DNA of 52,269 nucleotides. It comes from Hydrogenophaga intermedia. GTDB lineage: Bacteria; Pseudomonadota; Gammaproteobacteria; Burkholderiales; Burkholderiaceae_C. The position numbers and the translations under genes were made by a program. The stretch is from the NCBI RefSeq assembly GCF_000723405.1, contig NZ_CCAE010000033.1, positions 1-52,269 of the forward strand. Direction: 5' to 3'. This document shows positions 26,511 through 35,300 of the stretch, one piece after another (position 1 is the stretch's first letter; each line of letters starts with the position of its first letter). The notes below the pieces were generated by a model. That model worked only from the letters and a program-made list of their open reading frames with translations, had not been told where the DNA came from and made no database searches.

Positions 26511-27092
26511 ATGAAGAAGAAGTTGCTTTCCATCGTGGCCGCTGTGGCGGCCCTTTGCTCGGCCGGCACGGCCAGCGCGCAAGACGTATTGACCGGCGAC
26601 ACGCGCCTGGCTTGCGAGGCGGTCTTGTGCCTTGCCAGCGGCACCCGCCCCAGCGAGTGCGCCCCTTCGCTGCAACGCTATTTCAGCATCACGGCGCGGA
26701 AGCTGTCCGACACGATCAAGAGGCGCAAGAACTTCCTCGACCTGTGCCCGGCGTCGAATCAGACGCCGGAAATGTCGGCGCTGGTGTCCGCCATGTCGCG
26801 CGGTGCAGGCCGATGCGATGCGCAGTCGCTGAATCAGACGCTGGTGTTTTGGCAAGGGAGCTACGACGACGGCAGGACGTACATCAGCAACTCGATGCCC
26901 GACTACTGCGCGGCCTACACCAACCACGCTTACACCGATCTCAACAGCACCAAGCCGCGCTATGTCGGGACGCCAGAAAGGGGCGGGTATTGGGTCGAAG
27001 CAGCCGACTATGACCGGGCGCTGGCCGAGTACAACGAACGCATCCGGCGCGAGGACGAAGAGCGCCGCCGCGCTTCCTGGGGGGGTTACTAA
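26511..27092 (+). CDS. trbM: TrbM, exported transfer protein
   Basis: TrbM, 193 residues. The start at 26511 (MKKKLLSIVAAVAALCSAGTASA) gives a signal peptide and follows AAAGGAG. Mature sequence begins about residue 24 and has paired cysteines (CEAVLCLASG, SECAPS, LCPAS, RCDAQS, YCAAY) suggesting periplasmic disulfide bonds. The C terminus is strongly charged (NERIRREDEERRRAS). A TrbM-family domain covers most of the protein; its exact role in transfer is not established. Confidence 0.9.
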   Translation: MKKKLLSIVAAVAALCSAGTASAQDVLTGDTRLACEAVLCLASGTRPSECAPSLQRYFSITARKLSDTIKRRKNFLDLCPASNQTPEMSALVSAMSRGAGRCDAQSLNQTLVFWQGSYDDGRTYISNSMPDYCAAYTNHAYTDLNSTKPRYVGTPERGGYWVEAADYDRALAEYNERIRREDEERRRASWGGY

Positions 27093-27093
27093 G

Positions 27094-27729
27094 ATGCCCT
27101 TTGCTGCCGACCTTCCGCCGCAGCTCCAGGAGCGCGTTGTGTGCTCGATCTCTGCGGCCGTGAAGTACGAAGTGCCGGCAAATATCGTGCTGGCCGTCGC
27201 GGAGAAGGAAGGCGGCAAGCCGGGCCAGTGGGTGCGCAACTCGAACGGCACCCATGACGTGGGGCCGATGCAGTTCAACACGACATACCTGCGCGACCTG
27301 GCCCGCTACGGCATTACGGCGGACGATGTAGCAGCCGCCGGCTGCTACTCGTTCGACCTGGCCGCTTGGCGCTTGCGAATGCACATTCGCAACGACAAGG
27401 GCGATCTCTGGACGAAGGCCGCTAACTATCACTCGCGCACGCCGCAGTACAACGCGGTGTATCGCGCCGACCTGATGCGCAAGGCCGTCAAGTGGGCGGA
27501 CTGGCTCGAAGCTCGGTTCGTCACGCTGGACGTGACGAAAGCAGGGGCCATGCCCTCGATACCGACCGGGCCAGCGCCGGCGGTGCAAGCCGCCCAGCAG
27601 GCCACGGTAGCGGCCCCAGCGGCCGCACCGGCGACCAGGCCGGCAGCAGCTCCATCTATCAACGTCGCGGGCGGCTACGTGCCGCGCTCGATCTCCTTCA
27701 ACACCAGAAGCGAAGGCTCGCCGGAGTAG
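27094..27729 (+). CDS. trbN: TrbN, lytic transglycosylase-like protein
   Basis: TrbN, 211 residues, peptidoglycan lytic transglycosylase of the VirB1 class that opens the cell wall for the secretion channel. The start MPFAADLPPQLQERV at 27094 is one base after the trbM stop. The glutamate of VAEKEGGKPG is the likely catalytic residue; DVGPMQFNTTYLRDL and NYHSRTPQYN match the SLT fold. From residue about 150 the protein is an Ala/Pro/Thr-rich tail. No clear signal peptide is visible. Confidence 0.9.
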   Translation: MPFAADLPPQLQERVVCSISAAVKYEVPANIVLAVAEKEGGKPGQWVRNSNGTHDVGPMQFNTTYLRDLARYGITADDVAAAGCYSFDLAAWRLRMHIRNDKGDLWTKAANYHSRTPQYNAVYRADLMRKAVKWADWLEARFVTLDVTKAGAMPSIPTGPAPAVQAAQQATVAAPAAAPATRPAAAPSINVAGGYVPRSISFNTRSEGSPE

Positions 27730-27743
27730 GGCGGGCTTTCCGA

Positions 27744-27756
27744 TTTAGCGGCTAAA
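27744..27756. promoter_or_regulatory. KorB operator O_B between trbN and trbO
   Basis: TTTAGCGGCTAAA, perfect, directly before trbO and overlapping where its ribosome-binding site should be. Confidence 0.92.
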
Positions 27757-27758
27757 AC

Positions 27759-28028
27759 ATGGACAAATTCCACACCTTCATGATGCGCTACACGCTCGGG
27801 TTCGGCCGGGTGCTGACCGCGTATTGCAACTGGGCCGAATCGCAGGCCAAGGGGCAATTCGATCTGCTCTTGCTGGGCCTCGGCCCGATCTTCGCGCTCG
27901 GCCTGCTGTTGTGGTCGCTGCCGGCGTGGATCGGCAAGCCCATTGCCTTTGTGCTGTCGCTGCCCGCGCTGTACATCATCTTCCTGGTGCTGCGCGCCTA
28001 CGCCTCACGCGGGGGCAAGCGCGGATGA
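27759..28028 (+). CDS. trbO: TrbO, small membrane protein
   Basis: TrbO, 89 residues, near the end of the trb operon; not essential for transfer in studied IncP plasmids as far as is known. An amphipathic N-terminal third (MDKFHTFMMRYTLGFGRVL) is followed by two hydrophobic segments (FDLLLLGLGPIFALGLLLW and PIAFVLSLPALYIIFLVL) and a basic tail. The start lies two bases after a KorB operator, with GCGGC rather than a good ribosome-binding site upstream. ATGA overlap with trbP. Confidence 0.88.
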   Translation: MDKFHTFMMRYTLGFGRVLTAYCNWAESQAKGQFDLLLLGLGPIFALGLLLWSLPAWIGKPIAFVLSLPALYIIFLVLRAYASRGGKRG

Positions 28029-28723
28029 AGCCCTTGCACGTGCCGGATGGGACGGTCGAAGCGTTGAAGTGGATCGCGCTGGCCCTGATGACCGGCGATC
28101 ACGTCAACAAGTACCTGTTCAATGGCACGCTGCCGTTTCTCTTCGAGGCGGGCCGCCTGGCGCTGCCGCTCTTCGTTTTCGTGCTGGCCTACAACCTGGC
28201 CCGACCTGGTGCCTTCGAGCGCGGCGCGTACACGCGCACGATGAAGCGCCTGGCGGTGTTCGGCGCGGTGGCCTCGGTGCCATTCATCGCCCTGGGCGGC
28301 CTGGCCGCCGGGTGGTGGCCCCTCAATGTGCTGTTCACGCTCCTGGTCGTGACGGCGTGCGCCTACCTGGTGGAAAAGGGCCGCCCGCTGCACCTGGTCG
28401 GCGCCGGCCTGGTGTTCCTGGTCGGCGGTGGCCTGGTCGAATACTGGTGGCCGGCCGTGGCCTTCGGCCTGGCTGTGTGGTCGTACCGCAAGCGGCCCAC
28501 CTGGGCCGCCGCGGTCGTCGCGCTGCTGGCCTGCGCGGCGCTGTGGTTCATCAATCGCAACCTGTGGGCGCTGGCCGCGCTGCCGCTGCTCCTGGTCGCT
28601 TCTCGCGTCGATCTGCCCATGCCGCGCCTGCGCTGGGCCTTCTACGCCTATTACCCGCTGCACCTGGCCGCTCTGTGGTTGATCCGCATCCCCATGAGCA
28701 AGGCCGGCTACCTGTTCTTCTGA
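28025..28723 (+). CDS. trbP: TrbP, TraX-family membrane protein
   Basis: TrbP, 232 residues, polytopic inner-membrane protein related to F TraX, which acetylates pilin. Hydrophobic segments are spread over the whole length (about seven to nine). DGTVEALKWIALALMTGDHVNKYLF at the N terminus and YYPLHLAALWLI at the C terminus are the TraX-family signatures, with the conserved DHV near residue 26-28. Role in IncP pilus maturation is inferred. Coupled to trbO by ATGA; last gene of the operon. Confidence 0.9.
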   Translation: MKPLHVPDGTVEALKWIALALMTGDHVNKYLFNGTLPFLFEAGRLALPLFVFVLAYNLARPGAFERGAYTRTMKRLAVFGAVASVPFIALGGLAAGWWPLNVLFTLLVVTACAYLVEKGRPLHLVGAGLVFLVGGGLVEYWWPAVAFGLAVWSYRKRPTWAAAVVALLACAALWFINRNLWALAALPLLLVASRVDLPMPRLRWAFYAYYPLHLAALWLIRIPMSKAGYLFF

Positions 28724-28738
28724 TTTGGAGTCCGCACC

Positions 28739-29182
28739 ATGCGCAAAGCCCTTTTCCTGACCCTCTCCTTGGCGTCCCTTGCCTTCGCGCCTGGCGCGAT
28801 GGCCGCCGGCGTAGCCGGCATGGCCGCCGTGAGCTACGGCGAGCCGGTCTTGACCGCCGTTTCGGTGTCCTTTCCCGACAGCAGCACCACGTTCCGGCCG
28901 GATGCGTCCACGGCCGAGCTGCTGGCCGAGGCGAAGGGAGCCACGATCATCTACGTCAGCGGCCGCACCAGCACGCTACGCCCCAGCGCGTCCGATGAAG
29001 CCCTGGCCTTGCGCCGGGCCTTGTCGGCCCGCCAGTACCTCATTGCGCGCGGCGTGTCGCCGCTCAAGATCATGGTCAACTTCGCTTCGGCCGCCGACTT
29101 CGTGGCCGACAACTCGACGCCAGAAGGGCGGTATGAAAACCAGCGCGTGGACATTGAAGTTATCTACGTTCCCACGTACTAA
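28739..29182 (+). CDS. OmpA-like exported protein (upf30.5 position)
   Basis: 147 residues. A signal peptide covers about residues 1-22 (LASLAFAPGAMA). The rest resembles an OmpA C-terminal domain: SVSFPDSSTTFRPDAS at the first strand, IIYVSGRTSTL in the middle, ALALRRALSARQYLIARGV as the helix, and NQRVDIEVIY at the end. Such domains hold peptidoglycan. In IncP-1 plasmids a gene here is called upf30.5 and has no proven function; an envelope role linked to the adjoining trb operon is plausible. It follows trbP by 15 bases with TTTGGAG upstream. Confidence 0.85.
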   Translation: MRKALFLTLSLASLAFAPGAMAAGVAGMAAVSYGEPVLTAVSVSFPDSSTTFRPDASTAELLAEAKGATIIYVSGRTSTLRPSASDEALALRRALSARQYLIARGVSPLKIMVNFASAADFVADNSTPEGRYENQRVDIEVIYVPTY

Positions 29183-29274
29183 GAGGAAAGCCGCTCGCTT
29201 CGGTCTAGCGGCTGCGTCACCTGCCTAGTGGTGAGCAGTCGGGGGCAACCCGACACCCATTCAAAGCGGGCCTC

Positions 29275-29345
29275 CATCGTCGTTCCTGGCGATGCTGCAG
29301 GCCCGTTTTCCTTGACAGCATCGCCATTTCTGACGATGCTGGCCA
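29275..29345. repeat. Hairpin-repeat array C, two units before the methylase gene
   Basis: Units at 29275-29294 (followed by CTGCAG) and 29319-29338 (followed within one base by TGGCCA). The gap 29183-29373 otherwise holds an imperfect hairpin GCCGCT/AGCGGC at 29190-29212 without a T run, and no gene. Confidence 0.88.
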
Positions 29346-29373
29346 TGTCCGATTTACTCCAAGGGAAGAAGCG

Positions 29374-30048
29374 ATGCGTTACCCCGGCGGCAAAGGCGGT
29401 GCCGGCGTCTATCAGACGATCATCAACAACATTCCGCCGCACGACACCTACATCGAAACGCACCTGGGCGGCGGGAACATCCTGGAGCGCAAGCGCCCGG
29501 CCGTGCGCAGCATCGGCATCGACATTGACCGGGAAGTGATCCAGGCGTGGCAGCAGCTCGACGTGGACGGGCTGGAGCTGCATTGCGGTGATGCGGTGGC
29601 CTGGCTCGAAGGCCACGCCTTCACCGGCCGCGAGTTTGTCTATGTCGATCCGCCCTATGTGATGGACAGCCGGCGCGGCGGCAAGCTGTACCGGCACGAG
29701 TACGACGACGCCGACCACGTGCGGCTGCTCGACGTGCTCGCCGGCCTGCCCTGCGCGGTGATGGTGTCGGGCTACGACTCCCCGATCTACGACAGCTCGC
29801 CCCTGGCGACTTGGCGCACCATCGAGTTCAACGCGATGACGCGCGGCGGCCTTGCCATTGAACGGCTCTGGATGAACTACGCCGAGCCGGACGCGCTGCA
29901 CGATCTGCGCTACCTGGGCAGCAACTTCCGCGAGCGCGAGCGCATCAAGCGGAAGAAAGCTCGCTGGCAAGCGAAGCTCGCCAAGCTCGACCCGCTGGAG
30001 CGGGCGGCGATCATGGAATGCCTGCGCGAGCTGGAAGCGGCCGAGTAG
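29374..30048 (+). CDS. DNA adenine-N6 methyltransferase (upf31.0 position)
   Basis: 224 residues, D12-class adenine methylase. Motifs in order: YPGGKG at residues 3-8 (motif X), ETHLGGGNI (about 28-36, AdoMet-binding motif I), DIDREVIQAW (motif II region) and YVDPPYV (about 90-96, catalytic DPPY motif IV). The C terminus is strongly basic and helical (RERERIKRKKARWQAKL). No cognate endonuclease is nearby, so it is an orphan methylase, perhaps protecting the plasmid from restriction or altering host methylation. Convergent with the recombinase gene, ending one base before it. Confidence 0.9.
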   Translation: MRYPGGKGGAGVYQTIINNIPPHDTYIETHLGGGNILERKRPAVRSIGIDIDREVIQAWQQLDVDGLELHCGDAVAWLEGHAFTGREFVYVDPPYVMDSRRGGKLYRHEYDDADHVRLLDVLAGLPCAVMVSGYDSPIYDSSPLATWRTIEFNAMTRGGLAIERLWMNYAEPDALHDLRYLGSNFRERERIKRKKARWQAKLAKLDPLERAAIMECLRELEAAE

Positions 30049-30049
30049 G

Positions 30050-30700
30050 TCACGCCTCGGTCTGCTCCTGGTTGTGCAGCGCCCATACCCGTTTCACCTG
30101 GCTTTCGCTGCATCCGGCCAGCTTGGCCGTCTCCGGGATGCTGTGGCCTGCGGTGCGCAGGGCCACGATCCGATCATGTACCTTCGTGTTCGCCTTCCGG
30201 CCGGTGTAGCGGCCGGCGCTCTTCGCCAGCTCGACGCCCTGCCGCTGACGCTCGCGGCGATCCTCGTAGTCGTCGCGGGCCATCTGCAAGGCCAGCTTCA
30301 AAAGCATGTCCTGCACGGACTCCAAGACCACCTTTGCAACACCCTTCGCCTCGGCCGCCAGGTCGGAAAGATCGACCACGCCAGGAACGGCGAGGCGTGC
30401 GCCCTGCGCGCGGATCGACGCCACCAGGCGTTCGGCCTCGGGCAGCGGTAGGCGGCTGATTCGGTCGATCCGTTCGGCAACGACAACTTCACCAGGTTGT
30501 AGGTCGCCGATCATGCGCAGCAGCTCGGCGCGATCGGCGCGAGCACCCGAAGCCTTTTCGCGGTAGATGCCGGCGACGTAGAAGCCGGCGGCCCGCGTGC
30601 TCTCCACGATGGCGTTCTGGCGGGTCAAGTCTTGCTCGTCGGTGCTCACGCGCATGTAGATGCGCGCGACCTTGAGGATGACTCCGCTGCTCTTGCTCAT
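30050..30700 (-). CDS. parA: ParA-type serine recombinase (resolvase)
   Basis: 216 residues from MSKSSGV at 30700, where ATGA overlaps the stop of the upstream ORF; an ATG at 30718 after AAGGACG is an alternative. The catalytic N-terminal domain has YMRVSTDEQDLTRQ (nucleophilic serine), ERIDRISRLPLPEAERL, and the long E-helix region LKLALQMARDDYEDRRERQRQG. The C-terminal helix-turn-helix is GHSIPETAKLAGCSESQVKRVW. It resembles the multimer-resolving ParA of IncP-alpha. A matching resolution site was not located. It may resolve plasmid multimers, or belong to the accessory module. Confidence 0.85.
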   Translation of the reverse strand: MSKSSGVILKVARIYMRVSTDEQDLTRQNAIVESTRAAGFYVAGIYREKASGARADRAELLRMIGDLQPGEVVVAERIDRISRLPLPEAERLVASIRAQGARLAVPGVVDLSDLAAEAKGVAKVVLESVQDMLLKLALQMARDDYEDRRERQRQGVELAKSAGRYTGRKANTKVHDRIVALRTAGHSIPETAKLAGCSESQVKRVWALHNQEQTEA

Positions 30701-30906
30701 GGATTGGCTTCGCTGCATGAACAAACGTCCTTGATAGCCGTTCCCTTGGCCCACTCCTTCCAGCCGTCCGGGCAAAGCACGTAGGCTTTGTCTCCCGGTC
30801 GCTGGAACCACAACTGGATTTCATGCGGAAAGCCCTTGGACAGCGGCGGCGCGGTCGGCGAGACATGCACGGTCACCGGCACCTTGGGCTTGTCCGACGT
30901 GCTCAT
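30697..30906 (-). CDS. Small hypothetical protein between transporter and recombinase
   Basis: 69 residues beginning MSTSDKPKVPVTVHVSP and ending VCSCSEANP. Proline-rich N terminus, then a compact Trp-rich stretch (QLWFQRPGDKAYVLCPDGWKEWA) that could be a small beta fold, and a CSC tail. No family was recognised. ATGA overlaps on both sides (with the transporter's stop and the recombinase's start) show that it belongs to a three-gene operon. Coding is supported by this tight packing rather than by homology. Confidence 0.6.
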   Translation of the reverse strand: MSTSDKPKVPVTVHVSPTAPPLSKGFPHEIQLWFQRPGDKAYVLCPDGWKEWAKGTAIKDVCSCSEANP

Positions 30907-31910
30907 GCTTGGGCCGCTTCTCGGGCCGCCCCGAGCCTCGGTATCAGGCGCATGTAGATCACCGAGGCGACCAGCTCGACCATCGTTTGCGTCACGATGA
31001 TGGCCGGCAGCACCGGAATAGCTCCCGGCACCGCCAGGGCCAGCGGCAGCACCACCAGGGAATTGCGCGTGCCCGCACTGAACGCCACGGCCCGGCCAGC
31101 CGGTGCATCGAGGCGCGATAGACGGGCAACCGTCCAGCCAATGAGGGGTGCGACCACTGCGAACGCCACATAGAGCGGAATCACCCGCAAAGCGGGTTCG
31201 ATGGCGGCCCCGAGCTGGGGCACCATCGCAGCCACGACGACGAACAGAACCAGCGCCGTCGCCGGCACCGGCAGCAGACCAAGGCCCGCCGCGACCCGCT
31301 GGCCGGCCCCGCTGCGGGCCGCCCACAACTGCACCAGGGCGGCCAGGACAAGCGGGATGGCGATCAGCCACACAAACGCATGAACAAACGGGCCTAGATG
31401 CACCAGCTCGGCCGCTGCGTCGCCCAGGAACACGCGCAGGTAAGCCGGCAGCAGCAGCATTTGCGCAATGAGCAGCGTCGGGGTGGCGGCCAGCAGCAAA
31501 CGGGCGTCGGCGCGGCCGATGTGCGAGAACGTCACCACGTAGTCGATGCAGGGCGTCAGGAGCACGAACAGCACGCCGAGCCTCACCATCGGGTCGGCCG
31601 GCAGGAACTGCACCAGGAGCGCGACCAGCAACGGCACGATCAGGAAGTTGGTGGTCAGCAATGCACCCAAGAAGCGAATGCGTGTGAAGGCGCGGCCCAG
31701 GTCAGCAAGCGGCACCTGCAAGAAGGTGACGAAGAGCATCAGGGCCAGCGCCGGATTGATCGCCCCTTCCAGCGCGTCGGTGCCCGGTACCAAGAGCGCG
31801 ACGGCCGCCGCGACTACGACGGCCGCGAAGTAGATGATGATTTGATGGTGTTCTAGGCGATCTCGGAGCGCCAGGCTGATGTTTGTCAACGCACTTTCCT
31901 TTCGGTTCAT
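30903..31910 (-). CDS. ACR3/BASS-family membrane transporter
   Basis: 335 residues from MNRKESALTN (ATG at 31910); in-frame starts a little upstream (ATG at 31937 with GGGGG ahead) cannot be excluded. About ten hydrophobic segments. LFVLLTPCIDYVVTF carries a cysteine in the place where ACR3 arsenite exporters have theirs, and FSAGTRNSLVVLPLALA is the second conserved half-site. Such proteins are often called arsenic resistance or bile acid:sodium symporter; substrate here is unknown. First gene of an operon with the 69-codon ORF and the recombinase. Confidence 0.78.
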   Translation of the reverse strand: MNRKESALTNISLALRDRLEHHQIIIYFAAVVVAAAVALLVPGTDALEGAINPALALMLFVTFLQVPLADLGRAFTRIRFLGALLTTNFLIVPLLVALLVQFLPADPMVRLGVLFVLLTPCIDYVVTFSHIGRADARLLLAATPTLLIAQMLLLPAYLRVFLGDAAAELVHLGPFVHAFVWLIAIPLVLAALVQLWAARSGAGQRVAAGLGLLPVPATALVLFVVVAAMVPQLGAAIEPALRVIPLYVAFAVVAPLIGWTVARLSRLDAPAGRAVAFSAGTRNSLVVLPLALAVPGAIPVLPAIIVTQTMVELVASVIYMRLIPRLGAAREAAQA

Positions 31911-32013
31911 TTGGGTATAGGCAATTTGTCCCCCCATGCTACCCCCGGCCAAGAATGCCGTCAGCGGATTTATCTTGGCCGGGTCGTTTTTGCCGGGTCT
32001 AAATGACCGCTGT

Positions 32014-32226
32014 GGATCTCATCGTCAGAAATGGCGATGCGAGATCCAGGAGGGCAGGGCGGCCGCCATCGTCGGAACTGGCGATGGTCGACCACGCCGG
32101 CGTGCATCGTCAGAAGCGGCGATGCCAGCTCGAGCGCCGGCGGCCCCCCGTCATCGTTGGAGCTGGCGATGCTGCAGCTCGACGTGCGCGCACCTGGTGG
32201 CATCGTCGGATGCGGCGATGCTCGAG
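32014..32226. repeat. Hairpin-repeat array D, five units downstream of traC
   Basis: Units at 32020-32039 (within GGATCTC/GAGATCC), 32067-32086 (then GTCGAC), 32105-32124 (then CCAG and CTCGAG), 32152-32171 (then CTGCAG) and 32201-32220 (then CTCGAG). The closing CTCGAG is one base from the traC terminator's A run. The 31911-32317 gap has no gene. Confidence 0.93.
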
Positions 32227-32227
32227 C

Positions 32228-32258
32228 AAAAAAAAGCCGCCTCGGGTTGCGAGGCGGC
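32228..32258 (-). terminator. Rho-independent terminator of the traC operon
   Basis: Minus-strand stem GCCGCCTCG/CGAGGCGGC (9 bp) followed by eight T, 60 bp beyond the traC stop. Confidence 0.9.
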
Positions 32259-32317
32259 GATGACTGCCAGCGGTCAGGGAGGGAGGAAACCGCGTGTGGT
32301 TGCAGCCCTCCGGGACT

Positions 32318-35300
32318 TTAGCCGATGCGCGCAGCGCGGCGCGGGCGCTCGGGCTGCTGCTGTTGCTTCTCTGCACGCTGTTCCTGCTGTTGCCGCCGAC
32401 CTTCCTGGATCAATACCTGGCCCACGGCTGCGCTGACCTGGCGATTGAGGCCGTCGCGGCCCAGCTCGCTTTTCTGCGCCAGGTCGTTGTAGTCGGTGTG
32501 CTGCTTCATCGTGGACAGCGCGGCGAGCTGGGCACCGCTCAACATCGACGCCTTGAGCTTGGCCGCCTCGGCGTCGGCCAGCTCGGACTTGCCAGCCGCA
32601 GCGTCGGCAAGGCGCTGCTCGGCCCGCAAGTGGGTCTTGTAGCTCTCGGGCGTAATGGCCGGCAGCTCGCGCGGGTAGCTGTTCTCGGCCGGCGCGAAGA
32701 TCGGGAAGATTGCCTTGCCGCCCACGGCCTGGGCGGCCGCCTCGGCCTTCTCGCGTCCGGGGTTGTTGCCGTGGGTCATGACCAGGTGGCGGTCATCATC
32801 GCCGGCGATGATGATGGGCTTGTCCGGGTACTTGGCGTGCAGCGCCTTCGCTACCGCCTCCAGGTTGCCGCTGTCGAAGGCGGCGACCGTGGCATGGCCC
32901 ACGGCCCCGGCGACCTGGGCCGCCGTGGCGTAGCCCTCGGAGATCACCAGCGCCGGCGCTGCGGCCAGCGCATCCATGCCACCGACCGGGTGGAAGCATC
33001 CTTCCTTCTTGCTGTCCTTGGCGAACCGCTTGGTGCCGTCCTCCTGGATGTACTGCATCGTCCATTGCTTGCCGTCCACGTCGAAGGCGGGGATGTAGGT
33101 TTTCTGGCCCTCGCGGTCGGTGAACACGCCGGCGTGGGCCTCGATGCCCTTGGCTTGCAAGTAGGGGGTCGGCTGCTCGACCGGCACCAGGTCGGCCATC
33201 TGGCGGCCGACACGCTGCGCGGTGGCTTCCTGGAGCTTGTCTTGCTCGACGGCACGCTGGGCCAGCTTCTCGGCCGCCTCGGCCTGGAGCTTGGCCTTCT
33301 CCTGGTCGCTCAAGGCGTAGCCCTTGCTCTTCCAGGTAATGTCCGCGCCGGTCTTGTTGTTGATGATCCGGCCGGCGGGGTGGCCGTCCAGGTGGCCGAC
33401 ATAGAAGCCATCGAGCGCGCCCTTCTTGCCGCCCTCGACCGGCACGCGATGCCGCTTGCCGTCCATGATCGGGTGATCGCCCTGGGCGTTGCTGCCGGTG
33501 AACAGGCCGGCGCTGCGCATGGCCTCGGCGAACTCTTCCCTTGGCGTCATCGCTGGCCCCTGCTGGGCCTGCACGTTCTCGGGCTTCCACTGTTCCAGCT
33601 TCGCCATGTCGGCGCGAGGGCCGGCATACCAGGACTTCGCGGCCTTGTCCCATTGCGCGCCGGCGGCCTTGGCGGCGTTGCGCTGCTCGTAGGGCACGGC
33701 GAGGTACTGCCGGGCCTGCTGCGCGGCCTTCTGGCCGCCTTCCTGGGGTTCGGGTGCCTGCTGGATCGGCTTGGCCTCTACGGCCGGCGTAGCGGCTCCC
33801 TGCGCCCATTTCTCGAAGCGGGCCGTGTCGATCCCCACGCCCGCCGGCACGTACCAGGACTGTTCTTTGCGATCCCAGCGCGCCCCGAGACTCTTGGCCT
33901 CGTCCTTCTCCTTGAAGGGCACGTTGATGTAAACCTTCTCATCGAACTTGACCAGGCCGGCGTCGGCCCCGAGAGTGGCCTTCATTTCGCCAAGGTAGGC
34001 CGCAATGTCATCGGTGACATTGATCGACCTGTTCTGCACCACCGGGTACATGCGTTCCTTGATGGTCGGGTTCAGATAGACGTTCTCATGCAGCCAGGTT
34101 TCGGCGTCGTCGATGCCGGCTTGCAGCTCCTTCTCTTCCTGGGCCTCGGCCGCGCTAGGGGTTCGGCCATCCCAATGAATGTCCTCGATGCGATCCTTCG
34201 CGCGCTCGACGTTGCTGAAAAGCTCCCGGGCCTTGTCGTACTGGCCGCCCATGCGCTGCGCCATTTCTTCATCAAACACGCGGCACGCCTCGCCCTGCCA
34301 GGCGCTCGGTACAGGGTGAGGGCCTGCGGCGGCCGCCACGCGCTGTTCGTCGCCGGCCTGCTGGGCGTTCTTCGCTTCCTCGGCCGCGACGAACGCCTTG
34401 GCTTCCATCGCCTTCCGAGTTTCTTTAGCCGCTGAAATGTCCTCGTCGGTGCTGTTCGGGTCGCGGCGGACGCGATCCTCTTGCACGCGGGCAAGCCGGG
34501 TCGCCTTCTCGTACTCGTCGGTCTGCGAATTGGCGTCGATCAGCGCCAGGCGGTCGGCCAGCTCGTCGGCCTCGCCCAGCGTGCGGGTGGCGGTGAGGTA
34601 GGCAAAGGCATCCTCGCCGAACTGCGCTTCGCCCTTGCGGGCGTACAGGTGGAACGCCTCCGGCGTCTCCGTCGCCAGGTCGGCGGGCCGCGTCTCGCCG
34701 TCACGCTCGACCACGCCGACAACCCGCACTTCGCCTGTCCAGTCGTGGGGCAGGGTGAAGCCCAGCGCGTCGTCGGCCGCCGTGTCGAAGGCTTGGCGGT
34801 CGCGCTCGCGCGAATTGGTGTTGCCGGTCGCCAGGTCAAGGCGGGTCGCCGCGACAACGGCATCCGGCCGCCGGTTCTCGATCAGGTCATCCATCGCCGC
34901 GTTGATCTTGGTTTCCAGCGGCTCCAGGTCGTAGGGCAGTTCGTGCCGCGTCCAGAACTCGTTTTGCGTGTTCATCGGCTGCATGCGATCCAACACGTCC
35001 AGGGCACGGTCGATCTGCTCCAGGCTCGCGCCTTCAAGCGCACGGCCCACCGTGCCCAGCTCGACGTGCTTCAACATCCAGGCTTCGGCCTGGTCGGCGG
35101 TCTGTTCGGGTGCTTGCATCTTGGCCTCCTGTTCCTGCTCCTGGGCCAGCGCCGGCAGGGCCAGCAGTTGGTCGGGTGCATAGCTCTCCAGCTCGGCCAG
35201 GCTCCTGACCTGGTGCGGTTGTTCGTCCTGTTCGTGGAAGGCAAAGATGCGCTCGCCATCTGCCCACCGCGATTGCGCGTCCAGGTGCGAGACGATCTCC

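Noticed and set aside
31911..32013. Resolution site for the ParA-type recombinase
   Set aside because: Looked for repeated half-sites upstream of the operon; none convincing was found.
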